From Polaromonas sp. JS666 (GTDB taxonomy: Bacteria; Pseudomonadota; Gammaproteobacteria; Burkholderiales; Burkholderiaceae_C), in assembly GCF_900103405.1 (NCBI RefSeq), contig NZ_FNHX01000006.1, positions 177,244 through 241,243 of the forward strand: a DNA stretch of 64,000 nt. The letters are read 5' to 3'. Shown one piece after another: positions 8,963 to 18,151 of this stretch. A model generated the notes under the pieces. The model was not told the DNA's origin. It did no database searches and worked only from the letters and a program-made list of their open reading frames with translations. A program made the position numbers and the translations under genes. Position 1 is the stretch's first letter, and each line of letters opens with the position of its first letter.

Positions 8963-9385
8963 ATGTCCATCTGGAAACAGCCCATCTCCGTCGCACTGCT
9001 CACCGCCGCCAACGCCGACAGCGCGGTGACGCACCTGGGCATAGAGTTCCTGGAGGTCGGGGACGACTTCATACGCGCGCGGGTGCCGGTGGACCGCCGC
9101 ACGGTGCAGCCCTACGGCCTGCTGCACGGCGGCGTGTCGGTGGTGCTGGCCGAAACCCTGGGCTCCTGCGGCGCGGCCTTCGCGGCGCCCGCGGGCCATC
9201 GCGCCGTGGGGCTGGACATCAATGCCAACCACCTCAAGGGCACGACCAGCGGCTGGGTCACGGGCACCACGCGCCCGGTGCACATAGGCCGCAGCACCCA
9301 GGTCTGGCAGATAGACCTGCACAACGACGCGGGCGAGCTGACCTGCGTCTCGCGCATCACCATGGCGATGCTGCAGCCGGGCTGA
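8963..9385 (+). CDS. Hotdog-fold acyl-CoA thioesterase (PaaI/YdiI type)
   Basis: A 140-residue hotdog thioesterase. The motif QPYGLLHGGVSVVLAETLGS has the helix-borne catalytic glutamate, and GLDINANHLKG is the typical second motif. The sequence closely follows the E. coli YdiI/MenI pattern (acyl-CoA or 1,4-dihydroxy-2-naphthoyl-CoA hydrolase). No menaquinone genes are nearby, so a general acyl- or phenylacyl-CoA thioesterase role is more likely. No predicted signal peptide; cytoplasmic. Confidence 0.9.
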   Translation: MSIWKQPISVALLTAANADSAVTHLGIEFLEVGDDFIRARVPVDRRTVQPYGLLHGGVSVVLAETLGSCGAAFAAPAGHRAVGLDINANHLKGTTSGWVTGTTRPVHIGRSTQVWQIDLHNDAGELTCVSRITMAMLQPG

Positions 9386-9682
9386 GGCGGTCGGTTTACG
9401 AATAGCAACGAATTGCCCACGCCGGGCAGCCGCCCCTGCGCTTGCCACCGGCGGGCCCGTCATGGCCGGAGTACAGGCAAGCGCCCATAACCTCCGCGAC
9501 AGCGTGCTCACCCACGCAGAGTGAGGCGGCAAGCCGCTTCCAGCCACGCCCCGCCGCATCCATCCAGGCCAGCGCCCGGAGCACTCCCATATTTTTTTCG
9601 TCTCGAAAAGCCGTTTTTATCGTATTTGATCTTATGAGTATTCGTCCCTATCGTTCGGCGACGTAAGGCTTAAAGGTAACAA

Positions 9683-10795
9683 ATGGACACGAAAACACTT
9701 CAAAGATGCGCGGCGGCACTGTTGGCGGCTGCCCTGTGCGGCACGGGACACGCACAGATCCTGATCGGCCAGACCGCCGGGTTCACCGGTCCCGTGGCCG
9801 CGGGCGTGAAGGAGACAACCGACGGGGCGCGCCTGTGGCTGGACGCGGTGAATGCCAAGGGCGGCATCGCGGGCCAGCAGCTGGAGCTGGTGTCCATGGA
9901 CGACAAGTTCGACCCCAAGCTCGCCGCGGAGAACGCGCAGAGGCTGGCCGAGCGCGGCGCCGTCGCCCTGTTCCTGACGCGCGGCACGCCGCCCACCGAA
10001 GCCGTGCTGCCCGTGTTGCAGGCCAACCGCCTGCCGCTGGTGGGCCCGTCCACCGGCGCGATGGTGTTGCACCAGCCGGTGCAGCGCTATGTCTTCAATG
10101 TGCGCGCAACCTACCAGCGCGAGGCCCAGAAAGCCATTGAGCACCTGAATACACTGGGGATCACGCGCATCGCCCTGATCCATGCGGACGACTCCTTCGG
10201 CCGCGACGGCCTGGAGGGGGCCAACAAGGGTTTTGCCCAGGCCCAGCTGAAACCCACGCATGTGCTGAAGGCGGACCGCAGCAAGCCCGACTACAGCCAG
10301 CTCGTGCCGCCCATCCTGGCCAGCGACGCGCAGGCCGTGCTGTGGATAGGCTCGGCCAACGCCGTGGCCGAAGGGGTGAAGGCCTTTCGCGCCGCCAAAT
10401 CGTCGGTGCGTGTGGTCACCCTGTCGAACAACGCATCGCAGGGCTTCGTCAAGGCGCTGGGGGAGTATTCGCGCGGCGTCATCGTCACGCAGGTCTACCC
10501 GTCCGAGCGCTCTTATGCCTACACCATGGTGCAGGAAGCCACAGAGCTCGCCAAGGCCAAAAAGATCATGCTGTCGCCCGCCATCCTCGAAGGTTATGCC
10601 GCCGCCAAGGTGCTGGTGGAAGGTCTGCGGCGCGCCGGCAAGAACCCCACGCGCGAGACGCTGCAGGCGGCCCTGGAAGGCATGAAACGCTACGACCTGG
10701 GCGGGCTGGAGGTGAGTTTCGGCCCCGACGACCACACGGGCCTGGACTTCGCCGACCTTTCCATCGTGGACCTTGAAGGCCGCTTCGTGCGCTGA
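9683..10795 (+). CDS. ABC transporter substrate-binding protein, LivK type (second copy of the family)
   Basis: A 370-residue periplasmic binding protein. The signal peptide (residues 1-24) ends at GTGHA. Family motifs are IGQTAGFTGPVAAGVKETTDGARLWLDAVNAKGGIAGQ and, near the C-terminus, LEGMKRYDLGGLEVSFGP. It belongs to the same superfamily as the protein at 5682-6833 and also lacks adjacent permease or ATPase genes. The following small gene begins 57 bp after its stop on the same strand. The 297-bp upstream region contains an AT-rich stretch (9593-9650) that probably holds the promoter but no other recognisable feature. Confidence 0.9.
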   Translation: MDTKTLQRCAAALLAAALCGTGHAQILIGQTAGFTGPVAAGVKETTDGARLWLDAVNAKGGIAGQQLELVSMDDKFDPKLAAENAQRLAERGAVALFLTRGTPPTEAVLPVLQANRLPLVGPSTGAMVLHQPVQRYVFNVRATYQREAQKAIEHLNTLGITRIALIHADDSFGRDGLEGANKGFAQAQLKPTHVLKADRSKPDYSQLVPPILASDAQAVLWIGSANAVAEGVKAFRAAKSSVRVVTLSNNASQGFVKALGEYSRGVIVTQVYPSERSYAYTMVQEATELAKAKKIMLSPAILEGYAAAKVLVEGLRRAGKNPTRETLQAALEGMKRYDLGGLEVSFGPDDHTGLDFADLSIVDLEGRFVR

Positions 10796-10852
10796 TGGCG
10801 GGCCCTCTGGATACCTCGGCCGCATCAGCGCCCATTCACAAGGGGAACCGCC

Positions 10853-11170
10853 ATGGCCTGGAAAAAGTCGCTGCACAGCTGGCTGCACGAAAGCGTCGCC
10901 GAAACAAGCAAACCGCGTCACGTGGAGCAACTGCGGCTTCAGCTCCACGAGGCACTGGAGCGATGCGAAGGGCCTATGTGCGAACGCATGCACTGGCGCA
11001 TAGACGCTGCGTGCACCGCGCAGCACCTGTGGCTGTTGCGGGGAGAAATATTCCAGCTTGTCTCGTGCCAGTTCTGCCAGGAAGAGGCCACGCGCCGCAT
11101 CAACGCGCTGCTGCCCGCCTTCTCCGGCGGGTTGCCGGAGCGCATGCTGACACGGGTCCAGGGCTCTTAG
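10853..11170 (+). CDS. Hypothetical protein, 105 aa, cysteine-containing
   Basis: A soluble, mostly helical protein of 105 residues with no signal peptide. It contains a CQFC pair (SCQFCQEEATRRIN, about residues 72-85) and two other cysteines, C38 and C43, in RCEGPMCERMHW. That could bind metal or form disulfides, but no family is recognised. AAGGGGAA sits six bases before the ATG, and the gene follows the LivK-like gene by 57 bp, so co-transcription is likely. Function unknown. Confidence 0.65.
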   Translation: MAWKKSLHSWLHESVAETSKPRHVEQLRLQLHEALERCEGPMCERMHWRIDAACTAQHLWLLRGEIFQLVSCQFCQEEATRRINALLPAFSGGLPERMLTRVQGS

Positions 11171-11191
11171 GATGTTTTGGTGATTTAGAAC

Positions 11192-11208
11192 GAACTAATC
11201 AGTAGTTC
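11192..11208. promoter_or_regulatory. Inverted repeat GAACTA-N5-TAGTTC upstream of cysB-like gene
   Basis: Perfect 6-bp arms around a 5-bp spacer, 74 bp before the LysR-type start codon in an otherwise AT-rich leader. The position and dyad symmetry fit a LysR-family autoregulatory site. Binding is inferred. Confidence 0.45.
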
Positions 11209-11281
11209 CTCAAATAAGGGGGCCTGCCCACAATCCGGTGTTTGACCTCTTCAACACCGCGCGCCCCGCGCCTTCGCCACC

Positions 11282-12226
11282 ATGAATTTCCAGCAGCTGC
11301 GTTCCATGCGCGAGGCCGTGCGATGCAATTTCAACCTGACCGACGTGGCCAATGCCCTGCACACCTCGCAACCCGGGGTCAGCCGGCAGATTCGCGAACT
11401 CGAAGAAGAGCTGGGCATTGAGCTCTTTGTGCGCGCCGGCAAACGCCTGACGGGGCTGACCGAGCCGGGCGCTCACGTGCTGCCCATCATCGAACGCCTG
11501 CTGCTGGAGAGCAGCAACCTGAAAAAAGCCGGCCAGGAATTCATGGCCCAGCAAAGCGGCCTGCTGTCGATTGCCGCCACACACTCCCAGGCGCGCTACG
11601 CGCTGCCGCACGCGGTGCAGGAGTTCCGCAGCCAGTTTCCCAACGTGAAACTGCATCTGCACCAAGGCTCGCCCAAGCAGGTGGCCGACATGCTGGTGTC
11701 GGGCGAGGTCGACGTGGGCATCGCCACCGAAGCGCTCAACGACTACCCCGAGCTTGTCGCCCTGCCCTGCTACCGCTGGACGCACTCGGTCATCGTGCCG
11801 CCCGGCCACCCGCTGCTGGACGGCCCGCTCACGCTGGAGAGCCTGGCGCGCTTTGCGCTGATCACCTACGACACCGGCTTCACCGGCCGCTCGCACATCG
11901 ACGGCGCTTTCACGCAGCGCGGCCTGGCGCCCAACATCGTGCTGACGGCCATGGATGCCGACGTGATCAAGACCTATGTGGAGCTGGGCATGGGCGTGGG
12001 CATCGTCGCGTCCATCGCCTACGAGGCCGAGCGCGACACCGCCCTGCGCGCGCTGGACGCGGGCGCGCTGTTCGGCATCAACCTCACCAAACTCGCGGTG
12101 CGCCGCGGCAGCTACCTGCGCGGCTATGTCTATGCGTTTATCGAGTCCTTCGCGCCCACGCTGACGCGCGCCGTGGTCGAGAAAACCTTGAGCGAGGAAC
12201 CCGGTGCCGCGAGCTATGACATCTAG
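11282..12226 (+). CDS. cysB: LysR-type regulator, CysB/Cbl subfamily
   Basis: A 314-residue LysR-type activator. The N-terminus (MNFQQLRSMREAVRCNFNLT, then TSQPGVSRQIRELEEELGIE and FVRAGKRLTGLTEPG) is diagnostic of the CysB/Cbl branch, which controls sulfate assimilation and alkanesulfonate use and responds to N-acetylserine or APS in characterised members. The effector domain fills residues 90-300. No cys genes are adjacent here, so the regulon lies elsewhere; whether it is CysB or a Cbl/SsuR paralog cannot be decided from the window. A symmetrical site lies 74 bp upstream. The gene ends ahead of a dispersed repeat. Confidence 0.9.
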   Translation: MNFQQLRSMREAVRCNFNLTDVANALHTSQPGVSRQIRELEEELGIELFVRAGKRLTGLTEPGAHVLPIIERLLLESSNLKKAGQEFMAQQSGLLSIAATHSQARYALPHAVQEFRSQFPNVKLHLHQGSPKQVADMLVSGEVDVGIATEALNDYPELVALPCYRWTHSVIVPPGHPLLDGPLTLESLARFALITYDTGFTGRSHIDGAFTQRGLAPNIVLTAMDADVIKTYVELGMGVGIVASIAYEAERDTALRALDAGALFGINLTKLAVRRGSYLRGYVYAFIESFAPTLTRAVVEKTLSEEPGAASYDI

Positions 12227-12270
12227 AGCCTAGAGCCGCTCACAAGCCCAGCGACGCATATGCGCCCGCC

Positions 12271-12363
12271 AGCGGGGGCCGCGGTCCGGCTTTGCCGGCC
12301 GCAAGGCGCCTGTCCCCTGGAAGGGGAAAAGGCGCTACGCGCAGCGAGCGTCCGATAGGGGTG
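12271..12363 (+). repeat. Dispersed intergenic repeat, copy A
   Basis: A 93-bp GC-rich element starting AGCGGGGGCCGCGGTCCGGC, containing a CCGGC-TTTG-CCGG hairpin and a CCCCT..AGGGG stem, and ending CGATAGGGGTG. It matches the copies at 43555 and 51084 closely and 38566 more loosely. It sits between the convergent cysB-like and mscS-like genes. Confidence 0.85.
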
Positions 12364-12368
12364 ATCAC

Positions 12369-13184
12369 TTAAACCGGATAGACCTTGACCGGCCGCGTCG
12401 CCACCGGGAAGCCCGCCGCGCCCAGGGTATCGGCAATCGCCATATTGGTGTCGAAGTAGACCTGCCAGTAGTGGTCGGTGTGGCAATAGGGGCGCACCGC
12501 GAGCTTGGGGCCGAATTCGTTGAACTCCAGGATCTCCACGTCCACCGCGGGCGTCTTCATGGTGTTGGCGACCTTGGCGACGGATTCCTTGAGCAGCGCG
12601 ATGGCCTTGTGGATGTCGGCCGAGCCGGCCAGCTGCGCGGCGAGTTCGACCCGGCGGTAGGGGTTGGCCGTGTAGTTCTTGATATCGCCGCCCATGATCT
12701 TGGCATTGCCCACCACGGTCTTGACGTTGTCGGGCGTGTTGATGCCGGTGCCGAACAGGCCGATTTCCAGCACCGTGCCTTCGACCCCGCCGGCGCTCAC
12801 GTACTCACCCACCTTGTAGGGCCGCAGCACCAGCAGGAAGATGCCCGCGGCGAAATTGCTGAGCAGGCCGCTCCAGGCCGCGCCTATGGCCACGCCCGCG
12901 CCGGCCACCAGGGCGGCGAAGCTGGTGGTCTCTACCCCGAAGTAGCCGAGGATGGCGACGACCAGCACGATATTGAGCGCGACGGTGATAAAGCTCACCA
13001 GGTAGCGCTGCACCGTGGGGTCGATTTCCTGGCGCGTCATGGCCGCACCGACCAGCCGCGTCACCAGGTGGATGAGCCAGCGCCCAATGATGAAGACGGC
13101 GATCGCGCCTATGACCTTCAGGCCGAAGGCCAGCAGTATCGGCTGCGCCTGTTCCGCCCAGCTTCCGAGTTTTGCGGTGTCCAT
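12369..13184 (-). CDS. Small-conductance mechanosensitive channel (MscS family)
   Basis: A 271-residue minimal MscS-type channel: three membrane segments (about 18-42, 60-85, 88-125), with the pore helix rich in Ala/Gly (FAALVAGAGVAIGAAWSGLL). The cytoplasmic beta domain follows (RPYKVGEYVSAGGVEGTVLEIG), then a C-terminal alpha/beta domain. It protects cells against hypo-osmotic shock. ATG 13184 has GGGAGA eight bases upstream. It is the first gene of its transcript and ends by the repeat that separates it from the cysB-like gene. Confidence 0.92.
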   Translation of the reverse strand: MDTAKLGSWAEQAQPILLAFGLKVIGAIAVFIIGRWLIHLVTRLVGAAMTRQEIDPTVQRYLVSFITVALNIVLVVAILGYFGVETTSFAALVAGAGVAIGAAWSGLLSNFAAGIFLLVLRPYKVGEYVSAGGVEGTVLEIGLFGTGINTPDNVKTVVGNAKIMGGDIKNYTANPYRRVELAAQLAGSADIHKAIALLKESVAKVANTMKTPAVDVEILEFNEFGPKLAVRPYCHTDHYWQVYFDTNMAIADTLGAAGFPVATRPVKVYPV

Positions 13185-13302
13185 GTGTTCTCCCTGTTCA
13201 GTTGTTGGTACCGGGCATCTTAGGGATGCGGCATGCGGGTGTAAACAGGGGCCGTCGCTGCGCGCCCACACGGGCCGCGAGGGTCCCTATGCAAAGCTTT
13301 GC

Positions 13303-13869
13303 TTATTCAGTGGCTGCGCGCGCCATGCGTTCGCTCTTCCAATACACATCGTCGCCGCCGTTCATGCGGTTGAGCACGCGCGACAGCACAAAGAGCAGGT
13401 CGCTCAGGCGGTTGAGGTACTGGCGCGGCGCATCCTTGAGAGGCTCGGCCGCGCCCAGCGCCACCACGGCGCGTTCGGCGCGGCGCGCCACGGTGCGGCA
13501 CACATGGGCCAGCGCGGCGGCGCGCGAGCCGGCCGGCAGGATGAACTCGGCCAGGCGCGGCAGCTTCGCGTTGTGTTCGGCCAGCGCCTCGTCGAGCAGC
13601 GCCACGGCCTCGGGCTTGAGCAGCTCAAAGCCCGGGATGGACAGCTCGCCGCCCAGGTTGAAGAGCTGGTGCTGCACCTCCACCAGCAGTTCGCGCACAC
13701 CGGGCGGCAGTTCTTCGCATAGCAGCACGCCGATCTGCGAATTGAGTTCGTCGACGTCGCCCATGGCATGGACGCGCAGGCTGTCCTTGGATACGCGCGT
13801 GTTGTCGCCCAGGCCGGTGGTGCCGTTGTCGCCGGTGCGGGTTGCGATCTGTGAAAGTCTGTTGGCCAT
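13303..13869 (-). CDS. ATP:cob(I)alamin adenosyltransferase, PduO type
   Basis: A 188-residue PduO-type corrinoid adenosyltransferase, which transfers the 5'-deoxyadenosyl group of ATP to cob(I)alamin to form adenosylcobalamin. The N-terminal ATP-binding motif TRTGDNGTTGLGDNTRVSKD is at residues 11-30. The helical bundle carries CRTVARRAERAVVAL and LNRLSDLLFVLSRVLNR, the typical C-terminal signature. No cobalamin-biosynthesis neighbours are present. ATG 13869 lacks a strong ribosome-binding site but gives the standard family length; the upstream extension to 13944 is not family-like. Confidence 0.92.
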   Translation of the reverse strand: MANRLSQIATRTGDNGTTGLGDNTRVSKDSLRVHAMGDVDELNSQIGVLLCEELPPGVRELLVEVQHQLFNLGGELSIPGFELLKPEAVALLDEALAEHNAKLPRLAEFILPAGSRAAALAHVCRTVARRAERAVVALGAAEPLKDAPRQYLNRLSDLLFVLSRVLNRMNGGDDVYWKSERMARAATE

Positions 13870-14077
13870 GGTGCGAAGGCGCGGTGAAGCGCGATTAGGA
13901 AAAGTCAATGAAGCAAAGGGACTAATAAGAGACCCAGGCGGCAAGCGTTACGCGAGGCAAAAAAATGTGTCGTCCTAGGACATCATGTCAGTGAGGCAAC
14001 ACCCTGAAAAACTGCTGGCCGCGAGGCGCCGGCTGGGTTGCAATGGCGGCTTGTTCACTCTTTGAAAGACTCCTCGC

Positions 14078-14473
14078 ATGACCCTACACACGACGGCAAC
14101 ATCCCCCGTAAAACATTCAAAACATTCTATTCCCGGCTTTGAGTTGCGCAGCGTGCTGCTGGTGGCCGCATTGGCCGCGGGCGCCGCCGGCGCCGCGCGG
14201 GCCCAGTCCGCCCCGCCGTCGCCGGCCAGCCCCGGCAGCCCGCCGTCCCAGATGGCGCCCTCCGCCACCCCGGGCGCCGTGCCGCAAAACCGCACCACCC
14301 CCAAGGACGTCGAGGCGGCTTTCAACCGCGCCGACGCCAACAAGGACGGCAAGCTGGACCGCCAGGAGGCCGAACACCTGCCGGCCGTGGCACAGCGTTT
14401 CGAGCAGATCGACACCAACCACGACTCCTTTATCTCGCTGGCCGAACTCACTAAGGCCGCCACCGGCTCTTGA
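14078..14473 (+). CDS. Secreted EF-hand domain protein
   Basis: A 131-residue exported protein. A hydrophobic segment at about residues 24-41 ending in AARAQ is a signal peptide, followed by a Pro/Ser/Ala-rich linker. Two EF-hand loops follow: DANKDGKLDRQE (canonical) and DTNHDSFISLAE, in which the usual glycine at loop position 6 is serine. It probably binds calcium in the periplasm or outside; its partner is unknown. A 25-residue N-terminal extension precedes the hydrophobic segment, so the true start might be internal, but no other ATG lies before the signal segment. Confidence 0.8.
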   Translation: MTLHTTATSPVKHSKHSIPGFELRSVLLVAALAAGAAGAARAQSAPPSPASPGSPPSQMAPSATPGAVPQNRTTPKDVEAAFNRADANKDGKLDRQEAEHLPAVAQRFEQIDTNHDSFISLAELTKAATGS

Positions 14474-14608
14474 TCCCTCGCGGGGTGACCATCGCCCCGC
14501 CTTCATGCCTCACTCCCGCGGCCACGGCCGCGGGTCTCCGCTTCGTTGGTGCAGATTGGCGCAAAGGACGCACACGTCGTAAACTGTGCCACCGACCCGG
14601 AGACAACA

Positions 14609-16033
14609 ATGAACGCCCCCCTCCCCCAACACCTGCTTCCCGAAATCCACCAGCGCGAGACGCCGGCGGCGCTGATAGACGCGCTCAAGGCCCGCTTTGC
14701 CGAGCGCTGCTCAACCGCCCTGGTGGTGCGCGAGCAGCACGGCCGTGATGAATCCTCTTTCGCCGCGCCACCGCCTTCGGCCGTGGTGTTTGCCGAAAGC
14801 ACGCAGGACGTGGCCGATGCGGTCAAGCTGGCCGGCCAATACAACGTGCCGGTGATTCCCTTTGGCGTGGGCACCTCGCTGGAAGGCCATTTGCTGGCCG
14901 TGCAGGGCGGCATCAGCATCGATGTGAGCCGCATGAACAAGGTCTTGTCCATCAACGCCGAAGACCTGACCGTCACCGTGCAGCCGGGCGTGACGCGCAA
15001 GCAGCTCAATGAAGAAGTCAAAAGCACCGGCCTCTTCTTCCCGATAGACCCGGGCGCCGATGCGACCTTGGGCGGCATGAGCGCCACGCGCGCCAGCGGC
15101 ACGAATGCCGTGCGCTACGGCACCATGCGCGAGAACGTGCTGGCACTGGAAGTCGTCACCGCCGACGGCAGCGTCATACGCACCGGCACGCGCGCCAAAA
15201 AATCATCCGCCGGCTACGACCTGACCCGCCTCATGGTGGGCAGCGAAGGCACGCTGGGCGTGATCACCGAAGTCACCGTGAGGCTCTACCCGCTGCCCGA
15301 GGCCATCTCGGCCGCGGTGTGTTCCTTCCCGAGCATAGAGGCCGCCGTGCGCACCACCATCGAGGTGATACAGCTGGGCGTGCCGATCGCGCGCGTGGAG
15401 CTGATAGACCACAACACCGTGCGCATGGTGAACACGCACTCCAAGCTCACGCTGCGCGAGGAGCCCATGCTGCTGATGGAGTTCCACGGCACGCCCAGCA
15501 GCGTGAAGGAACAAGCCGAGCTGGTGCAGGAACTCGCCAGCGGCCATGGCGGCAATGCCTTTGAATGGGCCAGCACGCCGGAAGAGCGCACGCGCCTGTG
15601 GACGGCGCGGCACAACGCCTATTTCGCGGCCATCCAGTCCAGGCCCGGCTGCCGCGCGATCTCCACCGACACCTGCGTGCCGATCTCGCGCCTGGCCGAC
15701 TGCCTGCTCGAGTCGGTGGCCGAAGTCGACGCCAGCGGTATCCCCTACTTCCTGGTCGGCCACGTCGGCGACGGCAACTTCCACTTCGGCTACCTGATTG
15801 ACCCGGCCATCCCCAAGGAGCGCGAAGTGGCCGAGGCGCTGAACCACAAGCTGGTGGCACGCGCGCTGGCGCTGGAAGGTACCTGCACCGGCGAGCACGG
15901 CGTGGGCCTGCACAAGATGGACTTCCTGGTGACGGAAACCGGCGACGGCGCGGTCGACATGATGCGCACCATCAAGCGCGCGCTGGACCCGAAAAACATC
16001 ATGAACCCGGGCAAGATTTTTTCGCTGTCCTGA
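14609..16033 (+). CDS. FAD-binding oxidase, D-lactate dehydrogenase/glycolate oxidase GlcD type
   Basis: A 474-residue flavoprotein. The FAD-binding PCMH domain is at about 55-235 (PFGVGTSLEGHLLAVQGGIS, VQPGVTRK, PGADATLGGMSATRASGTNA, LMVGSEGTLGVITE). The C-terminal oxidase domain has VGHVGDGNFHFGY and the closing GTCTGEHGVGLHK...KNIMNPGKIF. It oxidises a 2-hydroxy acid, probably D-lactate, with a quinone or cytochrome acceptor. GlcE and GlcF partners are absent, favouring a stand-alone D-lactate dehydrogenase. CGGAGA precedes ATG 14609. Convergent with the histidine kinase, 12 bp apart. Confidence 0.9.
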   Translation: MNAPLPQHLLPEIHQRETPAALIDALKARFAERCSTALVVREQHGRDESSFAAPPPSAVVFAESTQDVADAVKLAGQYNVPVIPFGVGTSLEGHLLAVQGGISIDVSRMNKVLSINAEDLTVTVQPGVTRKQLNEEVKSTGLFFPIDPGADATLGGMSATRASGTNAVRYGTMRENVLALEVVTADGSVIRTGTRAKKSSAGYDLTRLMVGSEGTLGVITEVTVRLYPLPEAISAAVCSFPSIEAAVRTTIEVIQLGVPIARVELIDHNTVRMVNTHSKLTLREEPMLLMEFHGTPSSVKEQAELVQELASGHGGNAFEWASTPEERTRLWTARHNAYFAAIQSRPGCRAISTDTCVPISRLADCLLESVAEVDASGIPYFLVGHVGDGNFHFGYLIDPAIPKEREVAEALNHKLVARALALEGTCTGEHGVGLHKMDFLVTETGDGAVDMMRTIKRALDPKNIMNPGKIFSLS

Positions 16034-16045
16034 AGCCGCATCGCC

Positions 16046-17932
16046 TCAGCCCCCGGCCTGAACCTGAAGGCCGGGATCGCCGAGCGTGAAGAAAAACGTG
16101 GCGCCTCGGCCGGGCTCCGAGTGCGCCCACACCCTCCCTCTGTGCCGCGCCACGACGGCGTGGACAATGGCCAGGCCCGTGCCCAGGCCGGGGAATTCGT
16201 CCTCTGCGTGCAAGCGCTGAAAGGGCATGAAGAGCTTGTCGGCATAGGCCATGTCAAAGCCTACGCCGTTGTCCCGGATCCACCACATCGGCGCGCCGGA
16301 CTCATCCTGGCCGCAGCCGACTTCTATCTCCGAAACGTCGCGGGTGGCGCTGAACTTCCAGGCATTGCCGACCACATGCCAGACCACCACCGCCAGCAGG
16401 CTGCGGTCGGCGTGCGCGGGCCGCGTGGGCCCGGCAAAAAGCCTCACCCGCCGGCCCGGCTCCTGCTCGCGCAGCTGCTCGACCATGGCCTTCACCAGCC
16501 CGCTGACATCCACCGTCTGTATCCACAGGCTTCTGCTGGAGACGCGTTCCAGTTCCAGCAAGGCGTCGGCGCAGGCGTCCACCTGCCGGGTGGCGCGCAG
16601 GATGCGCTGCATGAGCTTGCGGCCTTGCGCGTCCTTGGTTTCAAGCAGCCGGCGGTCCAGCAGTTCACCGAAGCTGCCCAGGGAAATCAGGGGCTGCCTG
16701 AGGTCATGGGCCAGCAGGCTCATGAAGGTGTTCAGTCGCTCGTTGGTCGCGTTGAGTTCGGCGGCGCGCTCGTGCACACGCTGCTCCAGGTGCTTGTTGA
16801 GCGCGAAGATCTCCGCGCGCGCCAGGATGTTGCGGCTCATCTCGCGCCTGACCGATGCCATCAGCACGACAAACACCGCCACCGCCAGGCCTATGGTGAC
16901 GATGAGCGACACCAGCATGGTGGTACGGCCCTTTTCCAGGGGGCCGGCCTGCTCGCGCCGCAGCGACTGCTGGGCGGTTTCAAGCTCCCGCTCCAGCCGC
17001 GAGAGCTGCGAGAACAGCACCACGCTGGCGAAGGAGTCGCCCGCATCGCCGTAGCCGGCCGGCAGCGGCGCGCCCGGTGATGCGGACAGCGCGTCGGCCG
17101 TCACGCGCTGCGCGCGCGCCAGCGAGGCTTTGAGCGCCGCGACACGCTGCTGCTGGCCGGCCGCCATGTGGTCCGCATGCCCGGTGAAGGCCACCACCGA
17201 GCGATAGGTGTAGCTCGCCGATGCCACCAGAACCACCAGCGTGCCGGCCATGGCGAGCACCACCTTGATCTCCAGCGGGGAGAGTTCGGTTTCGATGCTG
17301 CTGAGCGAGGTGTCGCGCGCATGCGCGGCGGCCACGGCCAGCCCCAGGGCGGTGAAGGCCAGCGCAGTGTTGACCGCCACGGGCGGCAGCCAGACGTCGG
17401 TGACCAGCTCGCTGGCATGCCAAAGGTAGCCCAGCAGGCTGACCGCGCCTATGCTGGCAACCTGGCCGCCGCACACATAAGCCAGCCAGCCCGCGTGGCG
17501 GCAGCGCACAAAGCCCAGCCCTATACCCAGCATGAAAAACGTCCAGGCGCTGAAGGGCGACATGCGGCCGGGGGTCAGGTTGTAGGCATTGGCCCCATCG
17601 CGAAACAGCAGTTCATCGATGCGCAGGTCCGCCGCGAAGAGGTATTCAAACAGCGTGGCCGCACCGATGGCGCTGACGGCGGCGGCCAGGGCATAGCCCC
17701 AGTAGCGCATTCTTTTTTCATGGCGGCGCAAACCCACGAGCAGGGCCGCGGCGGACAGGCACAGGCCGATGGCCGTGTTGGGTTTCATCTGGACGGCGCC
17801 CGGTATCAGGCTTTTCAGGATGTCCAGCTGCAGCACCCAGCCCAGCAGAGCCACGACACCCATGGCCATGGCCAGGCCCGCGGCAACCAGAACGGTATGC
17901 CTTCTGATGTGGCTCAGATTAAAGGTGCGCAT
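16046..17932 (-). CDS. Membrane sensor histidine kinase (orphan)
   Basis: A 628-residue sensor kinase. Residues 10-235 hold about seven hydrophobic segments, a membrane-embedded sensory region rather than a periplasmic loop. A roughly 95-residue extracytoplasmic stretch (about 245-340) and a further TM at 338-360 follow, then a helical linker, the HisKA dimerisation box LLAHDLRQPL (H409) and an ATPase domain with VGNAWKFS (N box), DNGVGFD (G1) and GLGTGLAI (G2). No response regulator adjoins it. ATG 17932 is preferred; ATG 17944 adds four residues. An AT-rich promoter-like region lies at 18005-18060. Confidence 0.9.
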   Translation of the reverse strand: MRTFNLSHIRRHTVLVAAGLAMAMGVVALLGWVLQLDILKSLIPGAVQMKPNTAIGLCLSAAALLVGLRRHEKRMRYWGYALAAAVSAIGAATLFEYLFAADLRIDELLFRDGANAYNLTPGRMSPFSAWTFFMLGIGLGFVRCRHAGWLAYVCGGQVASIGAVSLLGYLWHASELVTDVWLPPVAVNTALAFTALGLAVAAAHARDTSLSSIETELSPLEIKVVLAMAGTLVVLVASASYTYRSVVAFTGHADHMAAGQQQRVAALKASLARAQRVTADALSASPGAPLPAGYGDAGDSFASVVLFSQLSRLERELETAQQSLRREQAGPLEKGRTTMLVSLIVTIGLAVAVFVVLMASVRREMSRNILARAEIFALNKHLEQRVHERAAELNATNERLNTFMSLLAHDLRQPLISLGSFGELLDRRLLETKDAQGRKLMQRILRATRQVDACADALLELERVSSRSLWIQTVDVSGLVKAMVEQLREQEPGRRVRLFAGPTRPAHADRSLLAVVVWHVVGNAWKFSATRDVSEIEVGCGQDESGAPMWWIRDNGVGFDMAYADKLFMPFQRLHAEDEFPGLGTGLAIVHAVVARHRGRVWAHSEPGRGATFFFTLGDPGLQVQAGG

Positions 17933-18082
17933 GGCGAACCCCATTGCTTCTTCGCCGGCGCGGCCAACTCCGGAGGGACGCCCGAAGACCTGGCCGCGCC
18001 CTTGAGTCCAAAGATTAGCACTTTATTACTCAAACAAGTAGAGCAATTAACACTATTTGGGTAAGACTTTGGCGCCGAGGCG

Positions 18083-18112
18083 GAAAAGAAAAAGCCCCCT
18101 CTGGAGGGGGCT
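18083..18112 (-). terminator. Intrinsic terminator downstream of parB
   Basis: On the minus strand, a 9-bp stem AGCCCCCTC/GAGGGGGCT with a 2-base loop is followed by a T-rich tract. It lies 40 bp after the parB stop. Confidence 0.85.
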
Positions 18113-18151
18113 GCGGTACAGCGTGAAAGAGCCTTGCCCGAACTGGCCGGG

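Noticed and set aside
9442..9666. Small ORF in the region upstream of the second LivK-like gene
   Set aside because: No ribosome-binding site, unusual composition and it overlaps the likely promoter.
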